From Anaerolineae bacterium (GTDB taxonomy: Bacteria; Chloroflexota; Anaerolineae; JAADDB01), in NCBI GenBank assembly GCA_015489285.1, contig WGAA01000098.1:1-10127 (forward strand): 10,127 bases of DNA. Reading direction: 5' to 3'. Below the pieces are notes generated by a model. The model searched no databases, had not been told where the DNA came from, and saw nothing but the letters and a program-made list of their open reading frames with translations. Shown one piece after another: positions 1 to 6,527 of the stretch. Both the position numbers and the translations under genes were made by a program. The stretch's first letter is position 1; every line of letters begins with the position of its first letter.

Positions 1-2
1 AA

Positions 3-677
3 CGTACCCCCACCCTCATCAGCGGGGGGAATCTCCGGTTGGAACGGGAGCGCACCCAGGGGGCTGTGGACGACTTCGCCTGGACGCTGGACATCCGCGC
101 CCTGACCGCCCCCATCGACCCGTTGCCCAAACAGGGCACCCTCGGACGCCTGCGGGCCCGACTTCCCTGGGCCTTCCGCTGGTTCAGCTACCCTGCGGTC
201 CACTACAGCGGCCGGATCGTGTGGCAGGGACGCAGCTGGGAAGGTGAAGGATGGGGGGCCATCCACTACTGCTGGGGGACCTTCCCCCCGCGCCACTGGC
301 TATGGCTCCACGCGGCGCACTGTCCCGCGCGTCACACCTTCGCGGAAGTCGCCCTCGTCCAGACCGGCCTCGGCCCCTGGCCCTACCCGTGGGGCACCCT
401 GGGATACGCGTGGGTCCGCAGCCAACAAGGAGAACGCCTGGACATCCACGGCGTGACGGGGCGCATCCGAGTAGGAGGGCTGGCCGACCGCCTTCGGGTG
501 TACGTGACCCCCTGGCACGGGACGGGGAGTGTCATCTACGCGCGCACCCACGTGCGGGTGTGGAAAAAACTCGACCCCGACGTGGTCACCACCCTCCTGG
601 GCGACGTGCGCGTCCCCCATGTGGTCGAATGCGCCGGCCAGGGCCTGGTCGAATGGGGAAATCCTCCCCTCTTCTGA
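3..677 (+). CDS. C-terminal part of a tocopherol cyclase/CrtC-like protein (5' end outside window)
   Basis: The frame is open from the left edge, so the start lies upstream. A TTG at 39 is the first possible internal start but has only a vague G-run ahead of it, and the visible 225 residues look like the second half of a larger protein. The sequence is very rich in tryptophan (15 Trp in the 212 codons after 39). It contains a block EGWGAIHYCWGTFPPRHW, followed by LWLHAAH. This resembles the conserved Gly-Tyr...Asn-Trp-Gly...Phe-Pro...Trp-x-Trp block of tocopherol cyclase-like and hydroxyneurosporene hydratase (CrtC)-like proteins, which share a paired lipocalin-type beta-barrel fold. The usual Lys-Asn before WG is Tyr-Cys here. 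The rest alternates short beta-like stretches, as expected of such barrels. No signal peptide or membrane segment is visible in this part. The gene ends with TGA 33 bp before argH and probably shares a transcript with it, though no functional link is evident. The family assignment is from memory of motifs and is tentative. Confidence 0.5.
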   Translation, partial: RTPTLISGGNLRLERERTQGAVDDFAWTLDIRALTAPIDPLPKQGTLGRLRARLPWAFRWFSYPAVHYSGRIVWQGRSWEGEGWGAIHYCWGTFPPRHWLWLHAAHCPARHTFAEVALVQTGLGPWPYPWGTLGYAWVRSQQGERLDIHGVTGRIRVGGLADRLRVYVTPWHGTGSVIYARTHVRVWKKLDPDVVTTLLGDVRVPHVVECAGQGLVEWGNPPLF

Positions 678-710
678 AAAACAATTCACGTCCGAAGGAG
701 GCAGGAAAAC

Positions 711-2087
711 GTGGCAAAACTGTGGGGAGGCCGCTTTAGCGGCGACACCGATCCGCTCATGGACGCCTTCAACGCGTCCATCGACGTAGACATTCGCCTC
801 TGGGAAGCGGACATCCGGGGGAGCATCGCCTACGCCCGAGCCCTCCACCGGGCCGGAATCCTCACCGCGGAAGAACGGGATCGCCTCATCCTGGGATTGG
901 AACGCATCTGGGGGGAATTCGCCGAAGGCTCCTTCCGGCTCGAACCCGGCGACGAGGACATCCACACCGCGGTGGAACGGAGGCTACACGAACTCGCCGG
1001 GCCGCTGGCGGGGAAACTCCACACCGGTCGCTCGCGCAACGACCAGGTCGTGACCGATACCCGCCTCTACCTCCTCGACCGCATGGAAGTCCTGGCCGAC
1101 GCCCTCAACTCCCTCCAGGAAGCCATCGTCCGGGTCGCCGAGGAGCACCTGGACGTGATCATGCCCGGATACACCCACCTCCAACGGGCCCAACCCCTCC
1201 GTTTCAGTCACTGGCTCATGAGCTACTTCTGGGCCTTCCAGCGGGATTGGGAACGGCTCGACGACCTCTGGCGCCGCGTGGACATCATGCCCCTGGGCTC
1301 TGCAGCCCTCGCGGGGACCGCCATCCCCATCGACAGAAAGGCCCTCGCCGCGGACCTGGGATTTGCCGACATCTCCCCCAACAGCGTGGACGCGGTGAGC
1401 GACCGGGACTTCATCCTGGAATTCCTCGCCTGGGCTGCCCTTCTGGGGACCCACATCAGCCGCCTGGCCGAAGACCTCATCATCTGGTCCACCGCGGAAT
1501 TCGGTTTCGTCACCGTAGCCGAAGCCTACAGCACGGGGTCCAGCCTCATGCCCCAAAAACGCAACCCCGACGCGCTGGAACTTCTCCGGGCCAAAGCCGG
1601 ACGCCTCCAGGGGAACTTCACGCGCCTCGCGACCACGGTGAAAGGTCTTCCCAGCACCTACAACAAGGACCTGCAGGAGGACAAAGAGCCCCTCTTCGAC
1701 ACCGTAGACACCCTGGAGATGGCCCTGCCCATCCTCGAACGCGTCATCCGCACCCTGCAACTGCACCCCGAGCGGATGCGGGAGGCCATCACACCGGATA
1801 TGCTGGCCACCGATTTGGCCTACTACCTGGTGGACAAAGGGGTTCCCTTCCGCGAAGCCCATCACCTGGTCGGACGGGTCGTGCGCCGGGCGGAGGAGCT
1901 GGGGGTGAGCATCGATGCCCTCCCCCTCGACGCCTTCCAGGCCATCTCCCCCCACTTCGGTCCTGACGTGTACCGGGTGTTCGACCCGGAACAGGCCGTG
2001 GAGCGGCGCCGAGTGCCCGGGGGGACGGCCCGGGAAGCCGTTCTCGACCAGATCGCCCGGGCCAAACGCCTGTTGCACGCGGAATAA
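711..2087 (+). CDS. argH: Argininosuccinate lyase
   Basis: Cytosolic homotetrameric lyase that splits argininosuccinate into arginine and fumarate, the last step of arginine synthesis. The product is 458 aa, the normal full length. The N-terminus KLWGGRFSG is the family hallmark. Further conserved blocks are HTGRSRNDQV (104-113), YTHLQRAQP (154-162, with the catalytic His156), and the fumarase/aspartase superfamily signature GSSLMPQKRNPD (276-287), which carries the catalytic serine on its flexible loop. The C-terminal region RRRVPGGTA is also typical. The start is GTG at 711, set by a strong Shine-Dalgarno AAGGAGG at 695-701 (9-nt spacing) and by alignment of the N-terminal motif. No argG lies in the window. 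The 33-bp upstream gap shows no promoter, so transcription probably comes from the upstream gene or further left. The 3' end faces the aspartate kinase gene tail to tail with 3 bp between stop codons. Confidence 0.97.
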   Translation: MAKLWGGRFSGDTDPLMDAFNASIDVDIRLWEADIRGSIAYARALHRAGILTAEERDRLILGLERIWGEFAEGSFRLEPGDEDIHTAVERRLHELAGPLAGKLHTGRSRNDQVVTDTRLYLLDRMEVLADALNSLQEAIVRVAEEHLDVIMPGYTHLQRAQPLRFSHWLMSYFWAFQRDWERLDDLWRRVDIMPLGSAALAGTAIPIDRKALAADLGFADISPNSVDAVSDRDFILEFLAWAALLGTHISRLAEDLIIWSTAEFGFVTVAEAYSTGSSLMPQKRNPDALELLRAKAGRLQGNFTRLATTVKGLPSTYNKDLQEDKEPLFDTVDTLEMALPILERVIRTLQLHPERMREAITPDMLATDLAYYLVDKGVPFREAHHLVGRVVRRAEELGVSIDALPLDAFQAISPHFGPDVYRVFDPEQAVERRRVPGGTAREAVLDQIARAKRLLHAE

Positions 2088-2090
2088 GGG

Positions 2091-3527
2091 TCACCCCGCC
2101 TCCGCGACCGGCCACAACTCGGCCACGCGCTCCAGCTCGAAAGCCGCGTGAATACGGCGCACCGCCTCATCCGCCTGGGTATCCGCCACGACCAGGGAGA
2201 TGTTCACCTCACTGGACCCCTGAGCGATGGCGATGACGTTGATCCCCGCCTCGCCCAGGGCCCCGAACACCCGGGCCGCGATCCCCGGCGTCCCCCGCAT
2301 GGACGACCCCACCACCGCGATGATGACGATATCCCGCATGGACGCGATGTGGTCGACGAACCCCCGCCGCAGCTCCCGCTCCAGCTCCTCCTGCAGGGAG
2401 GCGATGACCTTGTCCACATCCGCCGCGGGGATGACGAAACAGATGCTCTGCTCGGAAGAGGCCTGGGAGATCATGAGGACACTTACCCCCGTCCGAGCCA
2501 CCGCGCCGAAGGTACGGGCCGCAATGCCCGGAACGCCCATCATACCCCGACCTTCCACCGTGATGAGAGCCAGATCCCGAATGGCCGTGATGGCCTTCAC
2601 CGGGACACCCGCAGGCCGGGGCTCACGCACGATGCGGGTATCCGGCCCCTCCGGGTCGAAAGTGTTCCGCACCCGGATGGGGATCCCCTTCTCCACCGCG
2701 GGCAAGATGGTCTTGGGGTGCAGGACCTTGGCACCGAAATAGGCCAGTTCGGCCGCCTCCACGTACGACAGTTCGGGCAACGTGCGCGCCTCGGGGACGA
2801 TGCGGGGATCCGCGGTGAGCACCCCGTTCACATCGGTCCAGATCTGGACCTCCTCCGCGTCCAGACACGCGCCCAAAATGGACGCCGTATAATCGGAGCC
2901 CCCACGTCCCAGTGTGGTGGTAATCCCCTCCCGGGTCGCGGCGATGAAACCGGTCACGACGGGCACGACCCCCTCCGCGAGCAGCGCGGGAATGCGCTCC
3001 TGCACCCGACGGCAGGTCTCCTCCAGAAGGGGATTGGCCGCGCCGAAGGTGTCATCCGTGACCACGATCTCGCGCGCGTCCACGTGCGTCGCGGGGATGC
3101 CGCGGCTGCGCAGGACCGCGGCCAGGAGGGGGGCCGCCATCTGCTCCCCCAAGCTGGAGACCACGTCCAGGCCGCGCGGGGTCAACTCCCCCAGGACGTA
3201 GATACTCTGGCAAAGCCGCTCGAATTCCCGCAACTTCTCATCCAGCAGGTGACCGATGGCCGCTCGCTCGATGCCGTCCTCGATCAGCTGACCGGCCACG
3301 ATTTGGTGCTTGACCAGCAGCTCGTTTCGCGCCTCCCGATAGGGCATCTCATCCCCGGCCGCGGCCGCTTTGGCCGCGCGGATGAGCATATCCGTGACCC
3401 CGGACATGGCACTGGTCACGACGACCACCTCGGGATCCTGCTCCCGTTCCCGGGCGATGACCTGTGCCACCTGGGCGATGGCTTCCGTCGAACCTACCGA
3501 TGTCCCACCGAACTTGAGTACGCGCAT
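2091..3527 (-). CDS. lysC: Aspartate kinase with two ACT domains, ThrA-type, monofunctional
   Basis: Phosphorylates L-aspartate with ATP, the entry step to lysine, threonine and methionine. The product is 478 aa. The kinase domain (about 1-300) shows KFGGTSVG (5-12), VVTSAMSGVTD and the glycine-rich GRGGSDYTA (207-215), and LHPKT near its end. Two ACT regulatory domains follow (about 318-395 and 400-475). Their blocks ISQASSEQSICFVIP and AIAQGSSEVNISLVV match the kinase half of E. coli ThrA (QSSSEYSISFCVP, AIAQGSSERSISVVV) better than the short Bacillus-type LysC. No homoserine dehydrogenase domain follows; the stop comes right after the second ACT domain. I chose ATG at 3527 over an upstream in-frame GTG at 3548, because AAGGAG (3542-3537) sits 9 nt ahead of the ATG and inside the longer reading. 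The gene starts 24 nt after cystathionine gamma-synthase, so the two are co-transcribed behind the SAM riboswitch. The symbol lysC is by convention; sensitivity to threonine or lysine is not determined by what I can see. Confidence 0.93.
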   Translation of the reverse strand: MRVLKFGGTSVGSTEAIAQVAQVIAREREQDPEVVVVTSAMSGVTDMLIRAAKAAAAGDEMPYREARNELLVKHQIVAGQLIEDGIERAAIGHLLDEKLREFERLCQSIYVLGELTPRGLDVVSSLGEQMAAPLLAAVLRSRGIPATHVDAREIVVTDDTFGAANPLLEETCRRVQERIPALLAEGVVPVVTGFIAATREGITTTLGRGGSDYTASILGACLDAEEVQIWTDVNGVLTADPRIVPEARTLPELSYVEAAELAYFGAKVLHPKTILPAVEKGIPIRVRNTFDPEGPDTRIVREPRPAGVPVKAITAIRDLALITVEGRGMMGVPGIAARTFGAVARTGVSVLMISQASSEQSICFVIPAADVDKVIASLQEELERELRRGFVDHIASMRDIVIIAVVGSSMRGTPGIAARVFGALGEAGINVIAIAQGSSEVNISLVVADTQADEAVRRIHAAFELERVAELWPVAEAG

Positions 3528-3536
3528 GTACCGGTG

Positions 3537-3542
3537 CTCCTT
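3537..3542 (-). promoter_or_regulatory. Ribosome binding site of aspartate kinase
   Basis: AAGGAG on the minus strand, 9 nt before the ATG at 3527. It lies within the alternative longer frame that opens at GTG 3548, which argues that translation starts at 3527. Confidence 0.7.
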
Positions 3543-3551
3543 TCTCACGCG

Positions 3552-4766
3552 TTATGATTTCAGGCACGCCAGTGCCCGATCCACATCTGCCAGGATATCC
3601 TCCGTATCCTCCACCCCGACGGCAAAGCGGACCAGCCGGTCGCTGATGCCTATTCGCTCGCGCTCCTCCGCGGGGGCATCGTAATAACTCATGAGGGAGG
3701 GAATCGTCACCAGGCTCTCCACCCCGCCCAAACTGGGGGCCAGCCGGGGAATGCGCAACGCGTCGACGAAACGCCGGGTCTCCGCGCCTGTCCCCTCGAT
3801 CTCGAAAGAGACGACCCCACCGAACCCCCGCATGAGCCGGGTCGCCACCATGTGATCCGGGTGGGAGGGAAGTCCCGGATACCACACCCGACGGATTCGA
3901 GGGTGTTGCTCCAGGAACCGGGCCAGGGCCAGGGCCGTGTGATTCTGCTGGCGTACCCGCAGGGTCAGCGTCTTGAGTCCCCGCAGGATCAGATACGCGG
4001 CCCCGGGGTCGACAATCGACCCAAAAGTTCCCCGGGCCTCCCGGATCGGGTCCACCACCTCCCGAGGGCCGATGACGACCCCGGCCAGCACATCGTTGTG
4101 TCCGGCCAGATACTTGGTCACACTGTGAATCACCACATCGATGCCGAAATCCCGTGGGCGTAGATTATAAGGCGTCGCGAAGGTGCTGTCTATGATGGTC
4201 GTTAGCCCGTGCCTGCGCGCGATCTCCGCCACCCGTTCCAGGTCGAGCACCCGGAGGAAGGGGTTCGTCGGCGTCTCCGAGTAGATGAACCGGGTGCGCG
4301 GGGTGATGGCCGCTTCCATGCCCTCGTAATCCCCCGCGGGGAGGACGGAGACGTCCACCTGCCAGCGCCGGAGGAAGGTGGTACAAAAGGCCCGGGTCTT
4401 GCGGTACGCGTCCTGGGTCACGATGAGATGATCGCCGGGACGAAGCAGGGTCAACAGCGTCATGGTTACCGCGGCCATCCCCGACGCGAGGAGCACCGCG
4501 TCCTCTCCCCCCTCCAGAGCCGCCAATTTGCGCTCCAGGGCGCGCGCGGTGGGGTTCCCGTAACGACCGTACTCTTGGTACGGGGGGAGCGATTCCTCCC
4601 GGCGACGGGCCATGAAGGTTTCCAGGTGGGACGTGTCGGGGAAGGTGTAGGCCGACGTCTGGACAATGGGCGTGGTGATACTGCTGTAAGGGTTGGGGGA
4701 TTCCTCGCCCGCGTGAACGGCCTGCGTGCTCAGTCCCCAATCGCGATGATCCTTTTTCCCGTCCAT
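3552..4766 (-). CDS. Cystathionine gamma-synthase (plant-like), PLP-dependent
   Basis: A fold-type I PLP enzyme of the Cys/Met (trans-sulfuration) family, 404 aa. The predicted reaction joins cysteine to an activated homoserine ester to make cystathionine for methionine. Visible motifs are EYGRYGNPT (65-73, PLP phosphate contacts from the partner subunit), ALEGGEDAVLLASGM, the YRKTR block, SETPTNPFLR, the Asp of IIDSTF (193, pairs with the PLP nitrogen) and SVTKYLAGHND with the Schiff-base Lys218. Many blocks match plant cystathionine gamma-synthase as I remember it: EYGRYGNPT, YRKTR, TNPFLR, HNDVLAG, AAYLILRG, FGGVVSFEI, MSYYDAPAEER and LVRFAVGVED. I chose ATG at 4766, 8 nt after AGGAGG (4780-4775), over an adjacent TTG at 4769. 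The gene is first in an operon with aspartate kinase, directly behind a SAM-I riboswitch, which supports a methionine role over cystathionine lyase or methionine gamma-lyase. The choice of acyl donor (phospho-, acetyl- or succinyl-homoserine) cannot be read with certainty. I leave the symbol empty for that reason; metB would be the usual label. Confidence 0.9.
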   Translation of the reverse strand: MDGKKDHRDWGLSTQAVHAGEESPNPYSSITTPIVQTSAYTFPDTSHLETFMARRREESLPPYQEYGRYGNPTARALERKLAALEGGEDAVLLASGMAAVTMTLLTLLRPGDHLIVTQDAYRKTRAFCTTFLRRWQVDVSVLPAGDYEGMEAAITPRTRFIYSETPTNPFLRVLDLERVAEIARRHGLTTIIDSTFATPYNLRPRDFGIDVVIHSVTKYLAGHNDVLAGVVIGPREVVDPIREARGTFGSIVDPGAAYLILRGLKTLTLRVRQQNHTALALARFLEQHPRIRRVWYPGLPSHPDHMVATRLMRGFGGVVSFEIEGTGAETRRFVDALRIPRLAPSLGGVESLVTIPSLMSYYDAPAEERERIGISDRLVRFAVGVEDTEDILADVDRALACLKS

Positions 4767-4774
4767 CAAAAAGC

Positions 4775-4780
4775 CCTCCT
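4775..4780 (-). promoter_or_regulatory. Ribosome binding site of cystathionine gamma-synthase
   Basis: AGGAGG on the minus strand. The spacing is 8 nt to ATG 4766 and only 5 nt to the neighbouring TTG 4769, which favours the ATG. It lies outside the terminator hairpin, so control is more likely at transcription than by hiding this site. Confidence 0.7.
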
Positions 4781-4808
4781 CTCGATGGGAAGTAGGAGGA
4801 CTCCGGCA

Positions 4809-4836
4809 ATAAAAAAGCCTCTTTCTGGAAGAGGCC
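4809..4836 (-). terminator. Intrinsic terminator of the SAM riboswitch expression platform
   Basis: On the minus strand the RNA reads GCCUCUU, loop CCAGA, AAGAGGC, then six U residues followed by AUU. The stem is 7 perfect base pairs (4829-4835 with 4817-4823), plus a possible closing G-U. It lies between the aptamer and the ribosome binding site of cystathionine gamma-synthase. The stretch UCUUCCAGA (4832-4824), which is part of the stem and loop, is complementary to UCUGGAAGA (4872-4864) at the aptamer's 3' edge, giving a 9-bp antiterminator that cannot coexist with the terminator. Confidence 0.93.
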
Positions 4837-4856
4837 GGTCAACACGAGGCTGACAA

Positions 4857-4992
<136 letters not shown>

Positions 4993-5047
4993 GTCAGTGG
5001 ATTCGATTGTCCCCCCCGGGCGCCACTCCCGCCCGAGATTGGAACCT

Positions 5048-5075
5048 ATCATACGCAAGGCGGGGGATTTGTCAA
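5048..5075 (-). promoter_or_regulatory. Sigma70-type promoter of the methionine operon
   Basis: On the minus strand the -35 TTGACA (5075-5070) matches consensus exactly, followed by a 16-bp spacer and the -10 TATGAT (5053-5048), one mismatch from consensus. Transcription should begin near 5041, giving a leader of roughly 50 nt before riboswitch helix P1. The near-consensus boxes suggest strong constitutive initiation, with control left to the riboswitch. Confidence 0.8.
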
Positions 5076-5113
5076 ATCCCGATCATAAAAATTCCCTGGA
5101 CCCCAGGTCTTCC

Positions 5114-5148
5114 CAGACTTCCGAAGTCGTGAAGGCTTCGGAAGTCTG
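5114..5148. repeat. 13-bp inverted repeat between the divergent promoters
   Basis: CAGACTTCCGAAG (5114-5126) and CTTCGGAAGTCTG (5136-5148) are perfect reverse complements around a 9-nt loop. Each arm also contains its own near-palindrome: GACTTCCGAAGTC (5116-5128) and GGCTTCGGAAGTC (5134-5146). It lies 28 bp upstream of the rightward -35 box and 39 bp upstream of the leftward one. There is no T-run on either side, so it is not a simple terminator. It may be an operator pair or a copy of a dispersed palindromic element. Confidence 0.85.
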
Positions 5149-5176
5149 AAGTCTGAAAGGGGCCGGAAGGAAGTCT
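5141..5176 (+). repeat. GAAGTCT heptamer repeats
   Basis: GAAGTCT occurs twice in tandem at 5141-5147 and 5148-5154, and a third time at 5170-5176, where its last base is the first T of the rightward -35 box. A fourth copy in reverse orientation (AGACTTC) lies at 5115-5121 within the inverted repeat. The clustering next to a promoter is suggestive of binding sites, but could be the remains of repeat expansion. Confidence 0.5.
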
Positions 5177-5204
5177 TGGCAATTCCGTCCGACTTTGCTA
5201 TGAT
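5176..5204 (+). promoter_or_regulatory. Sigma70-type promoter of the rightward operon
   Basis: -35 TTGGCA (5176-5181), 17-bp spacer, -10 TATGAT (5199-5204). Each box is one mismatch from consensus. The predicted start near 5211 leaves a leader of about 50 nt before the aldo/keto reductase. No riboswitch-like structure is visible in that leader. Confidence 0.75.
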
Positions 5205-5261
5205 GAAAGGGCCAACCCCCATCACATCCAACCCAACCCCTGAAAACGAGAGGAGGGCGGA

Positions 5262-6209
5262 ATGCAATACCGACGTCTGGGACAGGCAGGCACCAAGGTC
5301 AGTGCGATTTCCCTGGGCGCATGGCTCACGTACGGGGAGAGCGTGGAGTTCGATACGGCAGCCGCGTGCATCCGCACGGCCGTCGAACACGGCATCAACT
5401 TCATCGACACGGCCGATGTGTACGCCCGCGGCCGCGCCGAAGAGGTCGTGGGAAAGGTCATCAAGGAATTCCGGCGCAGCGACCTGGTCATCAGCAGCAA
5501 GGTCTACTGGCCCATGAGCGATAACGTGAACGACCGGGGGCTCAGCCGAAAGCACATCATGGAATCCATCCACAACACCCTCCGACGCCTGGGCACGGAT
5601 TACCTGGACATCTACTTCTGCCACCGCTACGACCCGGAAACACCCCTGGAGGAGGTCATCCGGGCCATGGACGACCTGGTCCACCAGGGAAAGATCATTT
5701 ACTGGGGAACGAGCGTGTGGACCGCAGCCCAGTTGGAGAACGCGGTGGGGCTGGCCCGCCAGTTCAACCTGTACCTTCCCCAGGTGGAACAACCCCGCTA
5801 TAACATGTTGGACCGCCACATCGAGGCGGAGATCATGCCCACGGCCGCCAAGTACGGCATCGGCCTGACCGTGTTCAGCCCCCTGGCCCAGGGCATCCTC
5901 ACGGGGAAGTACAACGAGGGCATTCCCGAGGACAGCCGCGCGGCCAAATACGAGTGGCTCAAGGAGCACTTGACCCCCGATGTGCTGACAAAGGTGCGGC
6001 GCTTGAGCGAACTCGCCCGGGAGGCCGGGTTGACCATGGCCCAAATGGCCCTGGCCTGGGTGTTGCGCCGCCCCGAGATAAGCTCGGCCATCATCGGCGC
6101 CAGCCGTCCCGAACAGATCGTGGAGAACGTCCGTGCCGCCGACATCACACTGACCGAGGATGTCCTCGAACGCATCGAAGCCATCCTCGAAGGGAAGGAT
6201 GAAACATGA
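5262..6209 (+). CDS. Aldo/keto reductase, Kv-beta-like (AKR6 type)
   Basis: A NADPH-dependent reductase of carbonyl compounds with a TIM-barrel fold, 315 aa, full length. The catalytic tetrad of the superfamily is present: Asp49 and Tyr54 in FIDTADVYARG, Lys80 in ISSKVYW, and His121 in YFCHRYDP. The C-terminal cofactor loop IIGASRPEQIVENV is also present. Overall it resembles the beta subunit of animal voltage-gated potassium channels: the blocks RGLSRKHIMES, YWGTSVW, ARQFNL, SPLAQGILTGKY and GIPEDSRA have close counterparts there. Bacterial members of this group act as soluble reductases, often on methylglyoxal-like or other aldehydes, and the substrate cannot be told from sequence. No channel gene lies nearby. 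The start ATG 5262 is supported by AGGAGG at 5251-5256. It is the first gene of the rightward operon, and its TGA overlaps the next ATG by 4 nt. Confidence 0.93.
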   Translation: MQYRRLGQAGTKVSAISLGAWLTYGESVEFDTAAACIRTAVEHGINFIDTADVYARGRAEEVVGKVIKEFRRSDLVISSKVYWPMSDNVNDRGLSRKHIMESIHNTLRRLGTDYLDIYFCHRYDPETPLEEVIRAMDDLVHQGKIIYWGTSVWTAAQLENAVGLARQFNLYLPQVEQPRYNMLDRHIEAEIMPTAAKYGIGLTVFSPLAQGILTGKYNEGIPEDSRAAKYEWLKEHLTPDVLTKVRRLSELAREAGLTMAQMALAWVLRRPEISSAIIGASRPEQIVENVRAADITLTEDVLERIEAILEGKDET

Positions 6210-6514
6210 GTGATCCCTCCAAGACCATCCGGGTGGAAATCCCACCGAACGTGCCCGTGGTGTACGCGAACTTCGCGGTCATCAACCACTCCTCCTCGGA
6301 AGTGGTCATCGACCTGGCCCAACTTCTGCCCAACGTCCCCCACGCGCGGGTGCAGGCCCGCGTCATCATGACCCCGGTCAACGCCAAAGCCCTCCTCCAG
6401 GCCCTTCAGGCCAACCTGGCCAAGTACGAAGCCCGCTTCGGCGAAATCCAACTGCCCCGGGAAGGGGACCCCGGGCCGGGAGGGCTCGTCTGGCGGGTGG
6501 CACCCGAGGAGTGA
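6206..6514 (+). CDS. DUF3467 family protein
   Basis: A small soluble protein of 102 aa. It fits the DUF3467 pattern of about 100 aa: YANFAVINHSSSEVVIDLAQ (20-39), then a Pro-rich link, ARVQARVIMTPVNAKALLQAL, and a closing LAKYEARFGEI. No signal peptide, membrane segment or metal-binding motif is visible. The function of the family is unknown to me. Its start codon overlaps the stop of the aldo/keto reductase (ATGA), so the two are translationally coupled. The rmlD-like gene begins 13 nt after its stop. The tail after residue 84 (about 18 residues, rich in Gly, Pro and Glu) looks disordered. Confidence 0.88.
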   Translation: MSDPSKTIRVEIPPNVPVVYANFAVINHSSSEVVIDLAQLLPNVPHARVQARVIMTPVNAKALLQALQANLAKYEARFGEIQLPREGDPGPGGLVWRVAPEE

Positions 6515-6527
6515 GGAGGAAACGGGG

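Noticed and set aside
678..710. Separate promoter for argH
   Set aside because: The 33-bp gap contains a ribosome binding site but no plausible -35/-10 pair.
984..2078. Minus-strand open frame of 364 codons
   Set aside because: It is the complement of argH, which has all family motifs in the other strand.
2148..3557. Plus-strand open frame of 469 codons
   Set aside because: It is antisense to aspartate kinase, whose motifs are complete. The product is Arg/His/Gly/Asp-rich and low in complexity, so I read it as a shadow.
5114..5148. Inverted repeat as an intrinsic terminator
   Set aside because: Neither side has a run of T in the direction of transcription, and it sits upstream of both promoters rather than after a gene.
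5262..6209. Potassium channel complex suggested by the Kv-beta-like reductase
   Set aside because: No channel gene is in the window, and the downstream DUF389 protein lacks a visible potassium selectivity motif, so the similarity is better read as shared reductase ancestry.
5049..6245. Minus-strand open frame of 398 codons
   Set aside because: It is antisense to the aldo/keto reductase and runs through both promoters and the palindrome. It shows no conserved domain.
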